Assembly: GCA_907163345.1 (NCBI GenBank)
Contig: CAJQUN010000489.1
Coordinates: 1-64,000 of the forward strand
Origin: Haberlea rhodopensis
Lineage: Eukaryota; Streptophyta; Magnoliopsida; Lamiales; Gesneriaceae
Direction of reading: 5' to 3'
Length of the DNA: 64,000 nucleotides
A program made the translations under genes and the position numbers. Each line of letters starts with the position of its first letter. Position 1 is the first letter of the stretch. The notes under the pieces are model-generated. The model did no database searches. It was not told where the DNA came from and was given only the letters and a program-made list of their open reading frames with translations. This document shows, one piece after another, positions 1-10,408 of the stretch.

Positions 1-1110
1 AAAAGACGATGCTGTAATGATCAGGATTGCTACATTGTGGTAAGACCGGACACTTTATTGCAGATTGCACCAGACCGAAGAAGAGAACGAAAAAAAAAGC
101 ATCGCGATGACAAGAAAAAGAAGCACTACAAGATCGTAAAAATCACCATGGAAGTCCCAAAAGGTCCTAGTAGCAGAGGAAGGAAACAACAAGTGGGCTC
201 AGACTGACTCAGATTCAGAAAGCTCCGAATATTCATCCAGCGAAAGCGAAAGCGAGGAAGATATTCAATGTCTTATAGCGGACGAAGAAATGGGTCAAAC
301 AGACGAGGTATTCGATCTTGACTCAAATGAATTCACACGAGAAGAGCTTATGTCTGCACTGCAAGACATGGCTAATGATTATAGAATCTTAGCTGAATCA
401 TTTGAAAAACTAAAGCTAAAGCCAATGATCAAATAGATGAGCACATCAAACAATCTGCTCTGAGCTAGGTGAGTGCAATAATCTACAGATCTAGCTGAAC
501 AAGTGAAAATCTCTTACGATCAGCTCCATGAAGAAAACAATAGAATTAGCACACAAATGCTAAGCTTTCTCATATTTTCAAAACATGGACAAAATCAAGA
601 GCATCATTGGAAGAATTGCAAGAGGTACAAAGAAATGTCGGTGATGTCACCGGCATAGGCTTTGATATCAAAGACTGCACCAAGGATGAATCTGAACTGT
701 TGCTGGGAAAGAACAAAATCAAACAAATGACATTTGTTAAATCCAGCACAGTATATGAAACTGAAGCACCTACAATTCAAACGGGAGTCTCCTTCGGGGA
801 TCAAGGTTTGAGAAGAGGAATTGGGTACGTTAACCAAGCCAAAGAAAAGGCACCAGCAAGCTTTGTGTCTATCAGACCAAATCTAAAGGTGCAAGATCTA
901 AGGCAAGGAAGATCATCCAATTACTATAACTCAAAACCAGTTCAACGAAGATATAGATTACCTCATAAGAATCAAAGGTTTCCATATCGCACACATTATC
1001 ACACACAACATCGAAACAGATCAGCTCACAGCACACCAGACACACACACAAGCCATTAAAGCTGATACAGGTGTGGGTTCCCAAAGGGCTAATCCGTTCT
1101 GGACCCAAGT
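1..1110 (+). pseudogene. gag C-terminal remnant of the SIRE-type element
   Basis: A CX2CX4HX4C zinc knuckle (nucleic-acid binding) is readable at 28-68, but one base is missing between its first two cysteines, which shifts the frame. It is followed by a serine/acid-rich stretch that stays open from about 197 to 425 (repeated SES/SE and an FTREELMSALQDM-like segment), as in SIRE gag C-termini. Further open sequence runs from 607 to 1059. Several in-frame stops separate the parts. In the living family this is the capsid/nucleocapsid part of a gag-pol polyprotein; here it cannot be translated as one piece. Confidence 0.85.
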
Positions 1111-1164
1111 AGGATTGGGTACCAACAATAATTATGTTTGATGACAGGTACCGAAGAATCTAAT

Positions 1165-1560
1165 ATCAGACTGGTACTTAGACAGTGGGTGTTCTCGTCA
1201 CATGACATGAAACGTCGAGCTGCTGTCTGAAGTCACAGAATGTACTTGACCCAAGATCATCTTTGGGATAACTCAAAGGGTAAGACTGTGGGCAACGATA
1301 AGATTGTCCATGGTAATATTACTATCAATGATGTGCTGTTAGTTGGAAATTTATGCTCTAAACTAATCAGTATAAGTCAACTATGTGATAATGGTTGTTA
1401 TGCTGTAGAATTTCACAAACACACTTGCACTGTTAAATCGTCAGACGGTATGACCATGCTTGTAGGAATCAGAAATGGAAATACATATAAGATCAACTGG
1501 ATTTTGCTCAACCTGATAATCCTACTTGCTTCATCGCGAATAATATAATAATAAACACTG
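1165..1560 (+). pseudogene. copia protease and GAG-pre-integrase remnant (SIRE element)
   Basis: The aspartic protease active site WYLDSGCSRHMT reads at about 1172-1207, with the catalytic D codon at 1181-1183. An ORF at 1240-1548 follows, containing the segment between protease and integrase (NDVLLVGNLCSKLISISQLCD, the usual V-x-NL-x-NLISISQ-like motif) and then the start of the GAG-pre-integrase domain. A frame change just after the active site and stops near 1546 break the reading frame. Confidence 0.85.
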
Positions 1561-1561
1561 G

Positions 1562-2440
1562 CTATGGCATAAACGCTTGAATCATCTCAACTTTAAGACT
1601 ATCTCTAGCCTGTGTAAACATGATTTAGTTGTCGGTCTGCCCAAGATCGATTTTGCTAAGGATAAGATCTGTGAAGCTTGCCAAATGGGCAAACAGATCA
1701 GATCATCCTTCAAAAACAAGAATGCCAAATTCTCCTCACGCTGCTTAGAACTATTACATATGGACTTGTTTGGTCCTATACCAATAACAAGTTTAGGGGG
1801 AATGCGGTACACTCTTGTTGTTATTGAGATTACTCACGTTTTACATGGACTATATTTTTGAGCAGTAAAGATCAGACCGGTCCGAAATTGATCAAGCTGC
1901 TGAAACGCACTCAGAATGAGAAATCATCAAGCATAGATAGGATTCGAAGTGACAAGGCACTGAATTCTCAAATCAGAATCTTGAATCCTTTCTAGAAGAT
2001 CAAGGAATTAAGCATGAATTCTCAGCGCTCGAACCCCTCAACAAAATGGAGTTGCAGAACGAAGGAACAGAACGCTTAAAGAGGCAGCAAGGACAATGTT
2101 GCTGATTCTGGAATTTCACAAAAGTTCTGGGCAGAAGCTGTAAATATTGCTTGCTACACTCAAAATCGGTCTATGATTAACAAGAAGTTGAATCTTACTC
2201 CAGATGAAGTATGGACTGGTAACAGACCGTCTATCTCTCACTTTCATGTATTTGGCTGCAAATGCTTCGTTCACAATAATGGTAAGAATCATCTTACATC
2301 ATTCGAAGCTAAGTCAGATAATGGATATTCTTAGGATATTCATCCAATAGTAAAGCTTTTCGCATCTTCAATAATCGCACTTTAATTGTAGAAGAATCAG
2401 TTCATGTAGTGTTTGATGAATCTTTATGTATTGAGGGTTA
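1562..2440 (+). pseudogene. copia integrase remnant (SIRE element)
   Basis: The HHCC zinc-binding region reads LWHKRLNHLNF then CEACQMGKQ (about 1565-1695). The core begins with LHMDLFGPIP (catalytic Asp near 1761) and continues, with frame breaks, through IRSDKA-like sequence near 1950 and a region like LNLTPDEVWTGNRPSISHFHVFGCKCFVHNN (2187-2278). The end matches the usual F-x-GYSSNSKAFRIFN junction near 2330-2370. Multiple frameshifts (for example after 1860 and near 2040 and 2335) make it a pseudogene. Confidence 0.85.
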
Positions 2441-2760
2441 ACAAGGAATCAATTCAAAATCAGATGGAAATATCCATCTCGAAGCTAACAGTGATGATGA
2501 GATTGTAGCTAACAGGTCAAGAGATAATCCACCGGAACCAGAAGTACCAGATTGACCGGATCAAGGCAATGAAGCTCCTTCAGATCGAGCCGATCCGGAA
2601 GTTCTAAATATAATGTTAAAGCAGATGCTGATATTGCTGCTACTACTACTACTCATCTTCTGGACCAAATAATCCAGAATCAAGCTATCGATGGACAAAG
2701 AGGCATCTACCCGATCTAGTAATTGGAAGTCCTTCTGCACCTATAAGAACCAGAGGAGAG

Positions 2761-3720
2761 ATGGTGGATGAATTCACTCATGCCGCTTTCATATCTAATC
2801 TGGAACCTAAAAAGATTGATGAAGCTTTGACTGATTACAACTGGATTAAAGCCATGCAAGAGGAGCTTAATCAATTTGAACAAAATCAAGTCTGGAGTCT
2901 AACCCCCAGGCCTAGTGATCTGCCTGCTATTGGAACCAGATGGGTTTTCAGAAACAAGCTAGACGCAATGGAGTTGTGGTTAGAAACAAGGCCAGACTGG
3001 TGGCGCAAGGATTCCGACAAGAAGAAGGAATTGACTTCGATGAATCTTTTGCACCAGTCGCCATACTTGAAGCAATCCAAATATTTCTTGCTTATGCTGC
3101 TTTTAAAGACTTCAAAGTATATCAAATGGACGTTAAGAGTGTCTTTCTTAATGGTAAGCTTAGGAGAGAAGTCTACATTGAGCAACCTCCTGGATTTCAG
3201 AACCACTCATTTCCAGATCATGTATATCTACTGAATAAAGCAGTATATGGACTGAAACAAGCTCCAAGAGCCTGGTATGACACTCTGTCTCAATTTCTTG
3301 CTGGACCACGATTTTCAGATCGGCTCAGTGGATAAAACTCTATTTAAATTTATTAGGGGGAACATACTTTATTAGTTCAAACTTTATGTGACGATGATCA
3401 TTTTTGGGTCACTAACCCCAAATTATGCGAGAAATTCTCTAAGTTAATGCAGGGACAGTTTGAGATGAGTATGATGGAGAACTTTCATTCTTTCTGGGTC
3501 TCCAAGTCAAACAGCTCAGCATGGCATTTTCATAAATCAAACCAAGTATACCAAAGAGCTTCTCAAAAGATTCTGAATGGAAACTTGTTTCAACTGCATC
3601 AACTCCAATGAGTCATTCAATCAAGCTAGATAACGACGAAGGGGGGAACAGCAGTTGAAGTAACTATGTATCGAGGACTGATCGGATCGCTCTTGTATCT
3701 TACAGCGAGCCGGCCTGATA
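2761..3720 (+). pseudogene. copia reverse transcriptase remnant (SIRE element)
   Basis: The N-terminal RT signature is in an ORF from 2761 (EALTDYNWIKAMQEELNQFE, then WSLTPRPSDLPAIGTRWVFRNK). After a frameshift near 2950 the domain continues to 3335 with NKARLVAQGF, EGIDFDESFAPVA, QMDVKSVFLNGKL, EQPPGF and YGLKQAPRAWYDTLSQFL. The catalytic YVDD segment is degraded (around 3370-3410, LYVDDIIFG replaced by a damaged stretch). The remainder, including a TPMSHSIKLDND-like part and a LLYLTASRPDI-like part, extends to about 3720 in other frames. The domain order and wording fit the SIRE lineage. Confidence 0.88.
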
Positions 3721-3859
3721 TAATGTCTCAGTCTGTATAGTGCGCTAGATTTCAGTCAGATCCAAAGCAATCACACTTTATTGCTTGCTAAGCGCATTCT
3801 TAAATATTTAAAGGATCTCAGAACGTTGGTCTTTGGTATTCCAAAGATTCAAACTTCAG

Positions 3860-4315
3860 TTTAATCGGATATTCAGACGCTGACTATGCTGGCTGTAAGA
3901 TTGATCGCAAAAGCACCAGTGGAAACATGTCAATTCTTAGGTGAAAGATTGATCTCTTGGTTTAGCAAGAAGCAAACATCTATTGCCACATCTACAGCTG
4001 AAGCAGAATATCTTGCCGCTGGAAGCTGTTGCGCTCAAGCTCTGGATTCAACATCAACTCAAAGACTATGGCATTCAAGCTGTGAATCTCCAATATTTTG
4101 TGACAACACCAGTGCAATTGCTATAAACGTATAATCCAGTTTTGCACTCTCGAACAAAGCATATTGATATCAGACATCATTTTATTCGAGATCATTGTGG
4201 CAAAAAGGAAATTCGGATCGAGCATATTTCAACATACCAGCAAGCAGCATATATATTCACCAAACCATCTCCTGAGGCTAAGTTTAATTATTTTCGTCAA
4301 ATTCTTGGTTAATAG
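3860..4315 (+). pseudogene. copia RNase H remnant (SIRE element)
   Basis: The sequence reads YSDADYAGCKIDRKSTSG from about 3871 and then, in an ORF to 4134, FLGERLISWFSKKQTSIATSTAEAEYLAAGSCCAQ, followed by FCDNTSAIAI. These are the standard copia RNase H blocks. The HSRTKHIDIRHHFIRDH-like block follows at about 4146-4195 in another frame, so at least one frameshift near 4130 is present. The polyprotein would end near 4312 (ILG then a stop). Confidence 0.87.
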
Positions 4316-6924
4316 ACTTATCTTGATATTTTAGAGATATCTTTCTTTTCGCTTTTGAAGATTATATGCTGGCACATATCGATAATACAATGATCAGAAA
4401 GAAACAGACCGGTCAGAACTTTCAGACCAGATCTATGTCAAATCTGATGTTATCCCATGATCTGTCTGGTCAACAAATCTGTAAATAAAGTAATTATTTA
4501 AAACAGCCCAGACTGATTGCAATTTTAAACCGCCTTATCTCTCTATCATCCTGTCGTTTATTTTGAATTATTAAATTATCAATCATCGAGATACAGACAC
4601 GTGTCTTCTCTCTCCTATTTAGCGGGCTGAACATTTCACTTTCATTTCCAAGTTTTGTGCGAGATTGTTGGCAAGCCACTATTGGGCAAAGCCGGAAGCT
4701 ATGATGCTGTCACTGCCGAGAAATTTCGGGCCATGGCTGCTATTCACTCTGGACAAAGATGAATTGGTCCGCAATATTGTTTGGAGTTTTGCTTGAAACA
4801 ATTATCGCTCCAAACAGGCTGTATGCTTTGCAGTTCTCTCCTCAAGCAAGCTTTGGAGACTTTTGGACATCGAGCTAGGAAAGCCGTCTGCTTTGAGTCC
4901 CTTTAAAATTCTCAACCCCAAGGGATTGGCACTACTGAAGTCCAAAGGTGCTCCAACCCACTTCTTCTGATCTGGTGGCCTGTCAAGATTGAACAAGGAG
5001 AAGACAGGCTGTTGCTCGAAAGACTCGAGTCAAGCGTAAATTGACTATTCAGACTGACTCCGAGGAAACTCAGTCTGCTCCTTCATCTCCAGCCAAGCCC
5101 CCTCCTAAGAAGCCAAGAACCCAGATCACCAAGCCAATCAAAACCTTACCTATATTGCCTCCCACAAAAACCACCCATGCACCCCAAACTACAACCCAAC
5201 CTTCAACAGCTCCAACCACTGTACCCAAAGTCACCATCCGAGTCCCTTCTGCCGTCCCTGTGGTCAAAGACATTGTTATCACCGAGTTGGGAGACTACAC
5301 CCAATCGGTAATCAAGACCTCATCTCCCACCGGCAAAGGCAAGACCAATCCTCACTGAACCCCTCTCTTCAAAACCCAAATCAGCCGCTCAAACAGCCAT
5401 CGACATCGTCATTGAAGATGTTGAAGAAAATGTGAAGGAGTTCACTGTGGTATTTGATGAATATGTTGAATACAGAACGATCAACCACATTGATCTGTTC
5501 TTCGGAAAGCTGCGGCGACTCCAAAAGATGGAACAAGAAGTCCTTAAGGGGACAGAGACTGATGACGTCAGAATTGCTGTGCATCGCAAAGATCTGTTTC
5601 AGGCTAACCAAAGATTCAGACTGGCAAACTTGCTCATTGCCGCTAAGAAGACGAATTTTGATCCGAGCAATCCGACTGCCAAAGATGATGGTGCCGTCAT
5701 TGCTCAGCTGGAAATGGATGTTCATGCTCTTCACTTGGCTGTTCGTTTTCAACGACAGAAGCTCAACATATCCACTCCAGTTCCCAGCCCGGATCACCCA
5801 TCTGTGAGCAAGACATTGACCGAACCATTCATTGAGCCAATCGCTTCTGATTCAGCGGAGCAGACAGCGAAGCAGAGAGCGAAGCAGCCACTGACTAATG
5901 CTCTGTCTGCAGATGAGACTGAAGCAATGGATGTCTTGTTGGACTCTCCAACAACTTCCCTCCCTGTTGGACCCTCAGTCTCACAAATTCAGCACAGTCC
6001 AACCGCCGACCATACAACAGTCATCTCCCCAGACTTCGTCGATCCGGATCTGGTGGTGTCAACTGTTGTTGCCGCATTACAGGTTGAGGAGCCTACCAGA
6101 CCTATCACTCCTCCAGACCAATCTGCTGAAGATATGGCGTTTTTAGAAGAATTCTCTTCGGACTTGGTCATCTTGATCCGGTCCGACACACGCCAATCTG
6201 CCATGACTTCTCTTATACCAATGCCGAAGAAATTGATCATGCCTTGTCGTCATCTGATCAATCTCCAAGCCGTTTATCTGATGAAGCTCCATCTCTGGCT
6301 AAGTCCCTTCAGCACCTTTCTGATAACTGTCTATCTCTCTCTCAACGAGTCATAGAAGTTTATCAAAGTCAGAGGACTACCTTTTTGGATTTTGAATCAT
6401 TCAAAGAGAAGATGGCCGCCAGCATTAGTAGCATTCAGCGCGGACTGAATGATCTGTTCTCTCAGCAAGCTACATATAAAACAGTCTGAGAAAAGAACAT
6501 ATCGAGCTGGCCACTTAAGTTCGAGCCTCCGTCGCAAAGTCCCTTATTGCTCAAGACACTCGTCTTGATGCTATCAGCGCTCAGCTCGCCCAGATTGTCG
6601 ATTTTCTTCAAGAGATTGCTGCTGACAAAAAGGGGGAAAAGAGTAAAGACTTCAAGCCACCTCAGTCTTCATCAAGAAAGTAGCGGTCTATATATAAGTC
6701 AGACTTGTCTGTAATTGTATATAAGATTTTTGCTCAATAAAAATCAGAGTTCTTAGTTAAGTCCTCGTTCATTTATTTTGAACTAAATGGCTTAATCAAT
6801 CCGAACTTCAACTTAATTGTGTTCATTTATTTTGAACAAGAAGAAGTAATTGATCCGCAAGTATACGCTTCAGAGTTCTTAAAAGACTGAATAAAAAGAT
6901 TTAGAAGCTAGGTTTTGTCATCAT
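4316..6924 (+). pseudogene. env-like extra coding region of the SIRE-type element, fragmented
   Basis: About 2.6 kb lies between RNase H and the polypurine tract, longer than in ordinary copia elements. Fragmentary coding is visible at about 4640-5030 (LGKAGSYDAVTAEKFRAM and neighbouring frames). An ORF at 5041-5358 is rich in Pro/Thr/Lys after a KRKLTIQTDSEE-like basic-acidic start. ORFs at 5432-6355 and 6244-6489 contain heptad-like, Gln- and Leu-rich stretches suggesting coiled coil. SIRE elements carry such an env-like ORF of unproven function. I see no clear signal peptide or membrane segment, and frame changes break the ORF repeatedly. The similarity to Gesneriaceae SIRE ORFs is from recollection only. 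Confidence 0.65.
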
Positions 6925-6937
6925 AAAAAAGGGGGAA
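6925..6937 (+). other. polypurine tract of the SIRE-type element
   Basis: The run AAAAAAGGGGGAA ends two bases before the TG that starts the 3' LTR. This is where plus-strand DNA priming would occur. Confidence 0.85.
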
Positions 6938-6939
6938 TT

Positions 6940-8018
6940 TGTTAGTTCCGGATTTTAAAGATGACAAAACAAATCAGAACGGATCGATAGAAATCAGACT
7001 GACCAGATCAATTGCTCAAAACAGTGTATATCGCAAAAATCAGAACGGATCGATAAACATCAGTCTGACCAGATCGAAGCTTCAGAACAGCTCAACTATT
7101 ATCAGATCAGAGCAGACAAGGTTGTATAAGCTTCTCTCTTCAGTCCGAATCATTAACGGCTATTTATTGAAGCATTTAATGTTGCAATTAATGCTGAAAA
7201 GACCAAGGACTGAAGATTACCATAAAAGGTAAGAAGACAAAGAAGAGCTCATCTGACAGTCGCCGAAAGCATGAACCAGAATGGCAAGTGCCCAAAAGAA
7301 TAAGACTGTAGCTTACTCAGAGTTTGAGCAGAGTCAAAAGTTGCACATAAAGGGAAATAATGTCGTTGGTACATGCAACTATATAAGGATGCAACAGAAG
7401 AGCTCAAGGGAGAGTCTGATCAATCGAAAAAACGCAAAAGAAAGCTAAACAGCACAAGCTTACAAGCTCAGACATTCTCGAGCTGAAAATCTTCATAAGC
7501 ACAAGCATATTGTAATATTTGATCATCTTAGGATCATTGTGTGCATAGACTAAAGTCTATCTTTTGTATTCTGTACTAAGATAGAGAAGTGAGAATCAAT
7601 TGTAACTGTCAGACAGAGTGTGTCTGAACAGATCGAGAGACTAGGAGTTTCAGTCTGGTAGTGAGGTAAATCCAGCTGAATCGAGTTTGTACAACAGGAT
7701 TGTATAAATCAAAGTCTTGTGGTGGAATCCTTCCTTAATTGGAAGAAGGGGAGACGTAGAAGGATTACACCACCTTCGAACTTCCAGAAACATATTCTGT
7801 CTTTTATCATTCTGCACTTGCTAATACTATTCAAGCCATCGAGCCGTTCTTACTAATCTAAGAACATACCGTTCCGCACTAAAATACTCAGTGGTCTGTT
7901 CTGCAGAAACGTTGATTAAGAAACATATTTCTTTCACTAACCCGAGAGAAATCACAAAGGATTATTTTTAATAGGAGTGTTCATTCACCCCCTCTAAACA
8001 CTCCGGGCCGATCCTACA
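6940..8018 (+). repeat. 3' LTR of the SIRE-type element
   Basis: It starts TGTTAGTTCC directly after the polypurine tract and ends GGCCGATCCTACA, giving canonical TG...CA ends and 1079 bp. The ATTCACCCCCTCTAAACACTC near its end is typical of SIRE LTRs. The partner 5' LTR is outside the window, so the target-site duplication cannot be checked. Confidence 0.88.
7380..7386 (+). promoter_or_regulatory. putative TATA box in the SIRE LTR
   Basis: TATATAA followed by GG lies about 440 bp into the LTR, a plausible position for the U3/R promoter. No transcript evidence is available. Confidence 0.45.
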
Positions 8019-8261
8019 GCGGCAGTATCCTTCGCTTCGACATGTTTGAGGCAAATATTCTTCATCTATAATATGACAGCGGCAAGTATTCTATCATCAC
8101 TTCGACATGAAGGCGGCAAGTATTCTTCATCACTGGAATATAATCTCGACTCACAATCACATGCAACCATAATGCATATCCAAACCATGTATGCAATCAT
8201 AATGCATAACTAAGACCATGTATGCAACCATAATTCATAACCAATTCAAAGCGTAATAAAT

Positions 8262-8290
8262 ACGTTTTATCGTCCGTTGCCCGTACGTCT
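8262..8290 (-). repeat. conserved ACGTACGGGC...GGTAAAACG motif, family-X copy
   Basis: On the minus strand this reads AGACGTACGGGC then a short spacer, CGGACGATAAAACGT. Related copies are at 9521-9549, 10491-10517, 63912-63934 and inside the LARD at 23670-23698. In each complete copy a hairpin array lies on the same side. Confidence 0.75.
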
Positions 8291-8461
8291 CACTACATAC
8301 CTTAGTTCCAAAAGTGGAGATGTCGTGGGACTTTATCTCCTTTGTTGCGTGGCTACCTAGGATGCTTCTACACAATCATACAAACCAATATTAGAAGCCA
8401 ATTTATGAACCAATACCAAAAATCCCACGAAATAACCAAAAATACACATTTTAGCATCTCA

Positions 8462-8650
8462 CGATCGATCGCTGTGGAGCTCCGATCGATCGCGAGGTCC
8501 AGCAGCCGAGAATGCCAAAATCTGACGCTAGACGATCGATCGCTCACCTCACCGATCGATCGCCTCAACATGGCGATCGATCGCCGAAAGTTATTTTTTT
8601 TGCCACTGCCCTGCGTGTGATCGATCGCTCCGCTTTTGGTGATCGATCGC
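8462..8650. repeat. cluster of seven CGATCGATCG / GATCGATCGC palindromes
   Basis: Seven copies of the self-complementary core GATCGATC, mostly flanked as (G)CGATCGATCGC, occur in 190 bp at 8462, 8483, 8533, 8552, 8573, 8618 and 8641. They are separated by unrelated spacers of 9-40 bp. They lie in the family-X LTR. Confidence 0.9.
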
Positions 8651-9357
8651 CGCTACCTGCAACATGAAGAATCGCCATTTTTCAACCTTAAACCTTCCCA
8701 ATCCATTCCAACTCAAATACCATCCCAACAACAACATCAAAACACCATAAACCTGCAATATACACTTTAAAACAACCAAGAAATCCAACACCCAACCAAA
8801 ATAATACCAACCCAAAACAACCCATTTCAAAACCATTCAAAACCATAACAAACCCAATCCAAACACAATAAAAACATTAAGGAGGTATCCATACCTCTTG
8901 GGGACTCCAAATCTCACACTAAATCCCACAAATGAGACTTTTGCCAAGATTTCCCTCCACTTTAAGCCAAAAATAAAAAAATGGTAGAAGTTAGGGTTGG
9001 GGAGAGTGAGTTGGGGATTTAGTAGAGTGATGGGTATAGTGGGGGTTGGGGGTAATAAATATGTTTTAATTAAAATGGCACTCCAACAATTACCATGGTG
9101 TATAAAACACCCCAACATGATATTTTAAAAGCATTTACCAAAATGCATCAAAATCCCAATTAAAATCATGCTTTACCAAATAATTATCAATTACCATAAT
9201 CAAACCATAATAACCCCCAATTTCCCAACATGTATAACATGCACCCCGAAATGCATTACGCATACCATGTGACTAAGAATTTCACCAAGATAATTAATTA
9301 GAACACATGTATTAATTATCACCATAAATAATCACATAACATAATTAATTGCAATTC

Positions 9358-10408
9358 TAAAATGTGTATTTTGGTTATTTCGTGGGATTTTTGGTATTGG
9401 TTCATAAATTGGCTTCTAATATTGGTTTGTATGATTGTATAGAACCATCCCAAGTAGCCACGCAACAAAGGAGATAAAGTCCCACGACATCTCCACTTTT
9501 GGAACTAAGGTACGTAGTGAAACGTACAGGCATCGGACGGTAAAACGTATTTATTACGCTTTGAATTGGTTATGCATTATGGTTGCATACATGGTCTTAG
9601 TTATGCATTATGATTGCATACATGGTTTGGATATGCATTATGGTTGCATGTGATTGTGAGTCGAGATTATATTCCAGTGATGAAGAATACTTGCCGCCTT
9701 CATGTCGAAGCGATGATAGAATACTTGTCGCTGTCATATTATAGCGATGAAGAATATTTGCCGCAAACATGTCGAAGCGAAGGATAATGCCGCTGTCATG
9801 TTGTTGCGAGGGATATTATGCCGCTAATATGTCGAAGCGAGGGGTATTAATGCCGCTGTCATGTAAACGCGAGGGGGTATTATGCCACTGATATAATAAG
9901 ACTGAAACTGGCCATTGGTATACATGGAATGAGTGCATGTCATGACATAAATTATTGGTTTTAAAATCCATTGATTATGATTGTGGTACAGGGACAACCA
10001 AAGGGATCTTTTAAATGTATTAAATACAGGAAGTGAATCGCATTTACGGTTTATGCATTTGAATTGCAATCATATTATTGTGAATATGATTTATATACAT
10101 GCTCATGGTCTTGGGGTTGTTCCTGTAGGTACTTTTGGCGGACAAGCTAAGGCGGGTTGATGCGGTGAGCTAGTGAGGAGTGCTCTTGGTAGCAGGCACA
10201 TTCTTTTGTATAGTATCTACTCTAGGAGTAGTGTAAAGCTATATGATTAACATTCGTTAGTTGGGAATGTAATTAATCCCTTTTGGAACTTTATTTTGGC
10301 ACTGTAACCTAATAGCTCAAGGCATCAACACGATTTTTATACTCTTTTTATGCATGATAATTCTATTTACGCCTTTAATTCCGCACATGAGGGTTTAGGG
10401 TCCTTACA
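9358..10408 (+). repeat. family-X LTR, 3' part (copy 1)
   Basis: It begins in mid-LTR with TAAAATGTGTATTTTGG and carries the GTAGAACCATCCCAAGTAGCC segment, the ACGTACAGG / GGTAAAACG motif (9521-9549), ATGCATTATGGTTGCATAC repeats and a hairpin array (about 9680-9890). It ends TTTAGGGTCCTTACA at 10408, a TG...CA-type LTR end like that of the LARD LTR. Copy 2 follows directly. Confidence 0.75.
9680..9893 (+). repeat. hairpin-module array in family-X LTR copy 1
   Basis: CGCT/CGCC and AGCG alternate repeatedly. The interval from CGCT to the next AGCG is almost constant at 10 bases with a TCATGT or ATATGTCGA core, while the interval from AGCG to the next CGCT varies from about 11 to 17. Adjacent AGCG and CGCT can pair into 4-bp stems in either register. 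Confidence 0.75.

Larger units (their letters stand above)
1..8018 (+). mobile_element. SIRE-type Ty1/copia retrotransposon, 5'-truncated by the window edge, decayed
   Basis: Domains appear in copia order on the plus strand: gag zinc knuckle, protease, GAG-pre-integrase, integrase, RT, RNase H, then about 2.3 kb of extra env-like coding remnant, a polypurine tract and a 3' LTR. The additional region after RNase H and the RT wording (MDVKS, YGLKQAPRAWY) are characteristic of the SIRE/Maximus lineage. The 5' LTR and gag N-terminus lie upstream of the window. Many frameshifts and stops show that the copy is dead. Its 3' LTR ends inside a family-X LTR (8019 onward), so it inserted into an older repeat. 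Confidence 0.93.
8019..9357 (-). repeat. family-X gypsy-type LTR, minus-strand fragment, cut by the SIRE insertion
   Basis: Read on the minus strand, this matches in order the plus-strand LTR that begins at 62789: a TTGCAATTAATTA start region, GGTGATAATTAAT, a TGCATGTT...CATGTTGGG stretch, GGGGTGTTTTATACACCATGG, a cluster of CGATCGATCG sites, the TTTCGTGGGATTTTTGG segment, and the ACGTACGGGC / GGTAAAACG motif. It then breaks off at the end of the SIRE LTR (8018). It has no coding capacity. The first few tens of bases of the LTR are missing at 9357. Confidence 0.8.
8019..9793. repeat. large inverted repeat: arms 8019-8453 and 9358-9793
   Basis: The two arms are reverse complements over about 435 bp with only scattered differences, and 904 bp lie between them. 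For example, GGTTATTTCGTGGGATTTTT at 9373 is the complement of the sequence at 8417-8436, and the GGATAATGCCGC end at 9782-9793 mirrors 8019-8030. The left arm stops exactly at the SIRE LTR, so the original arm was probably longer. It arises because two family-X LTR copies lie head to head. Confidence 0.88.
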
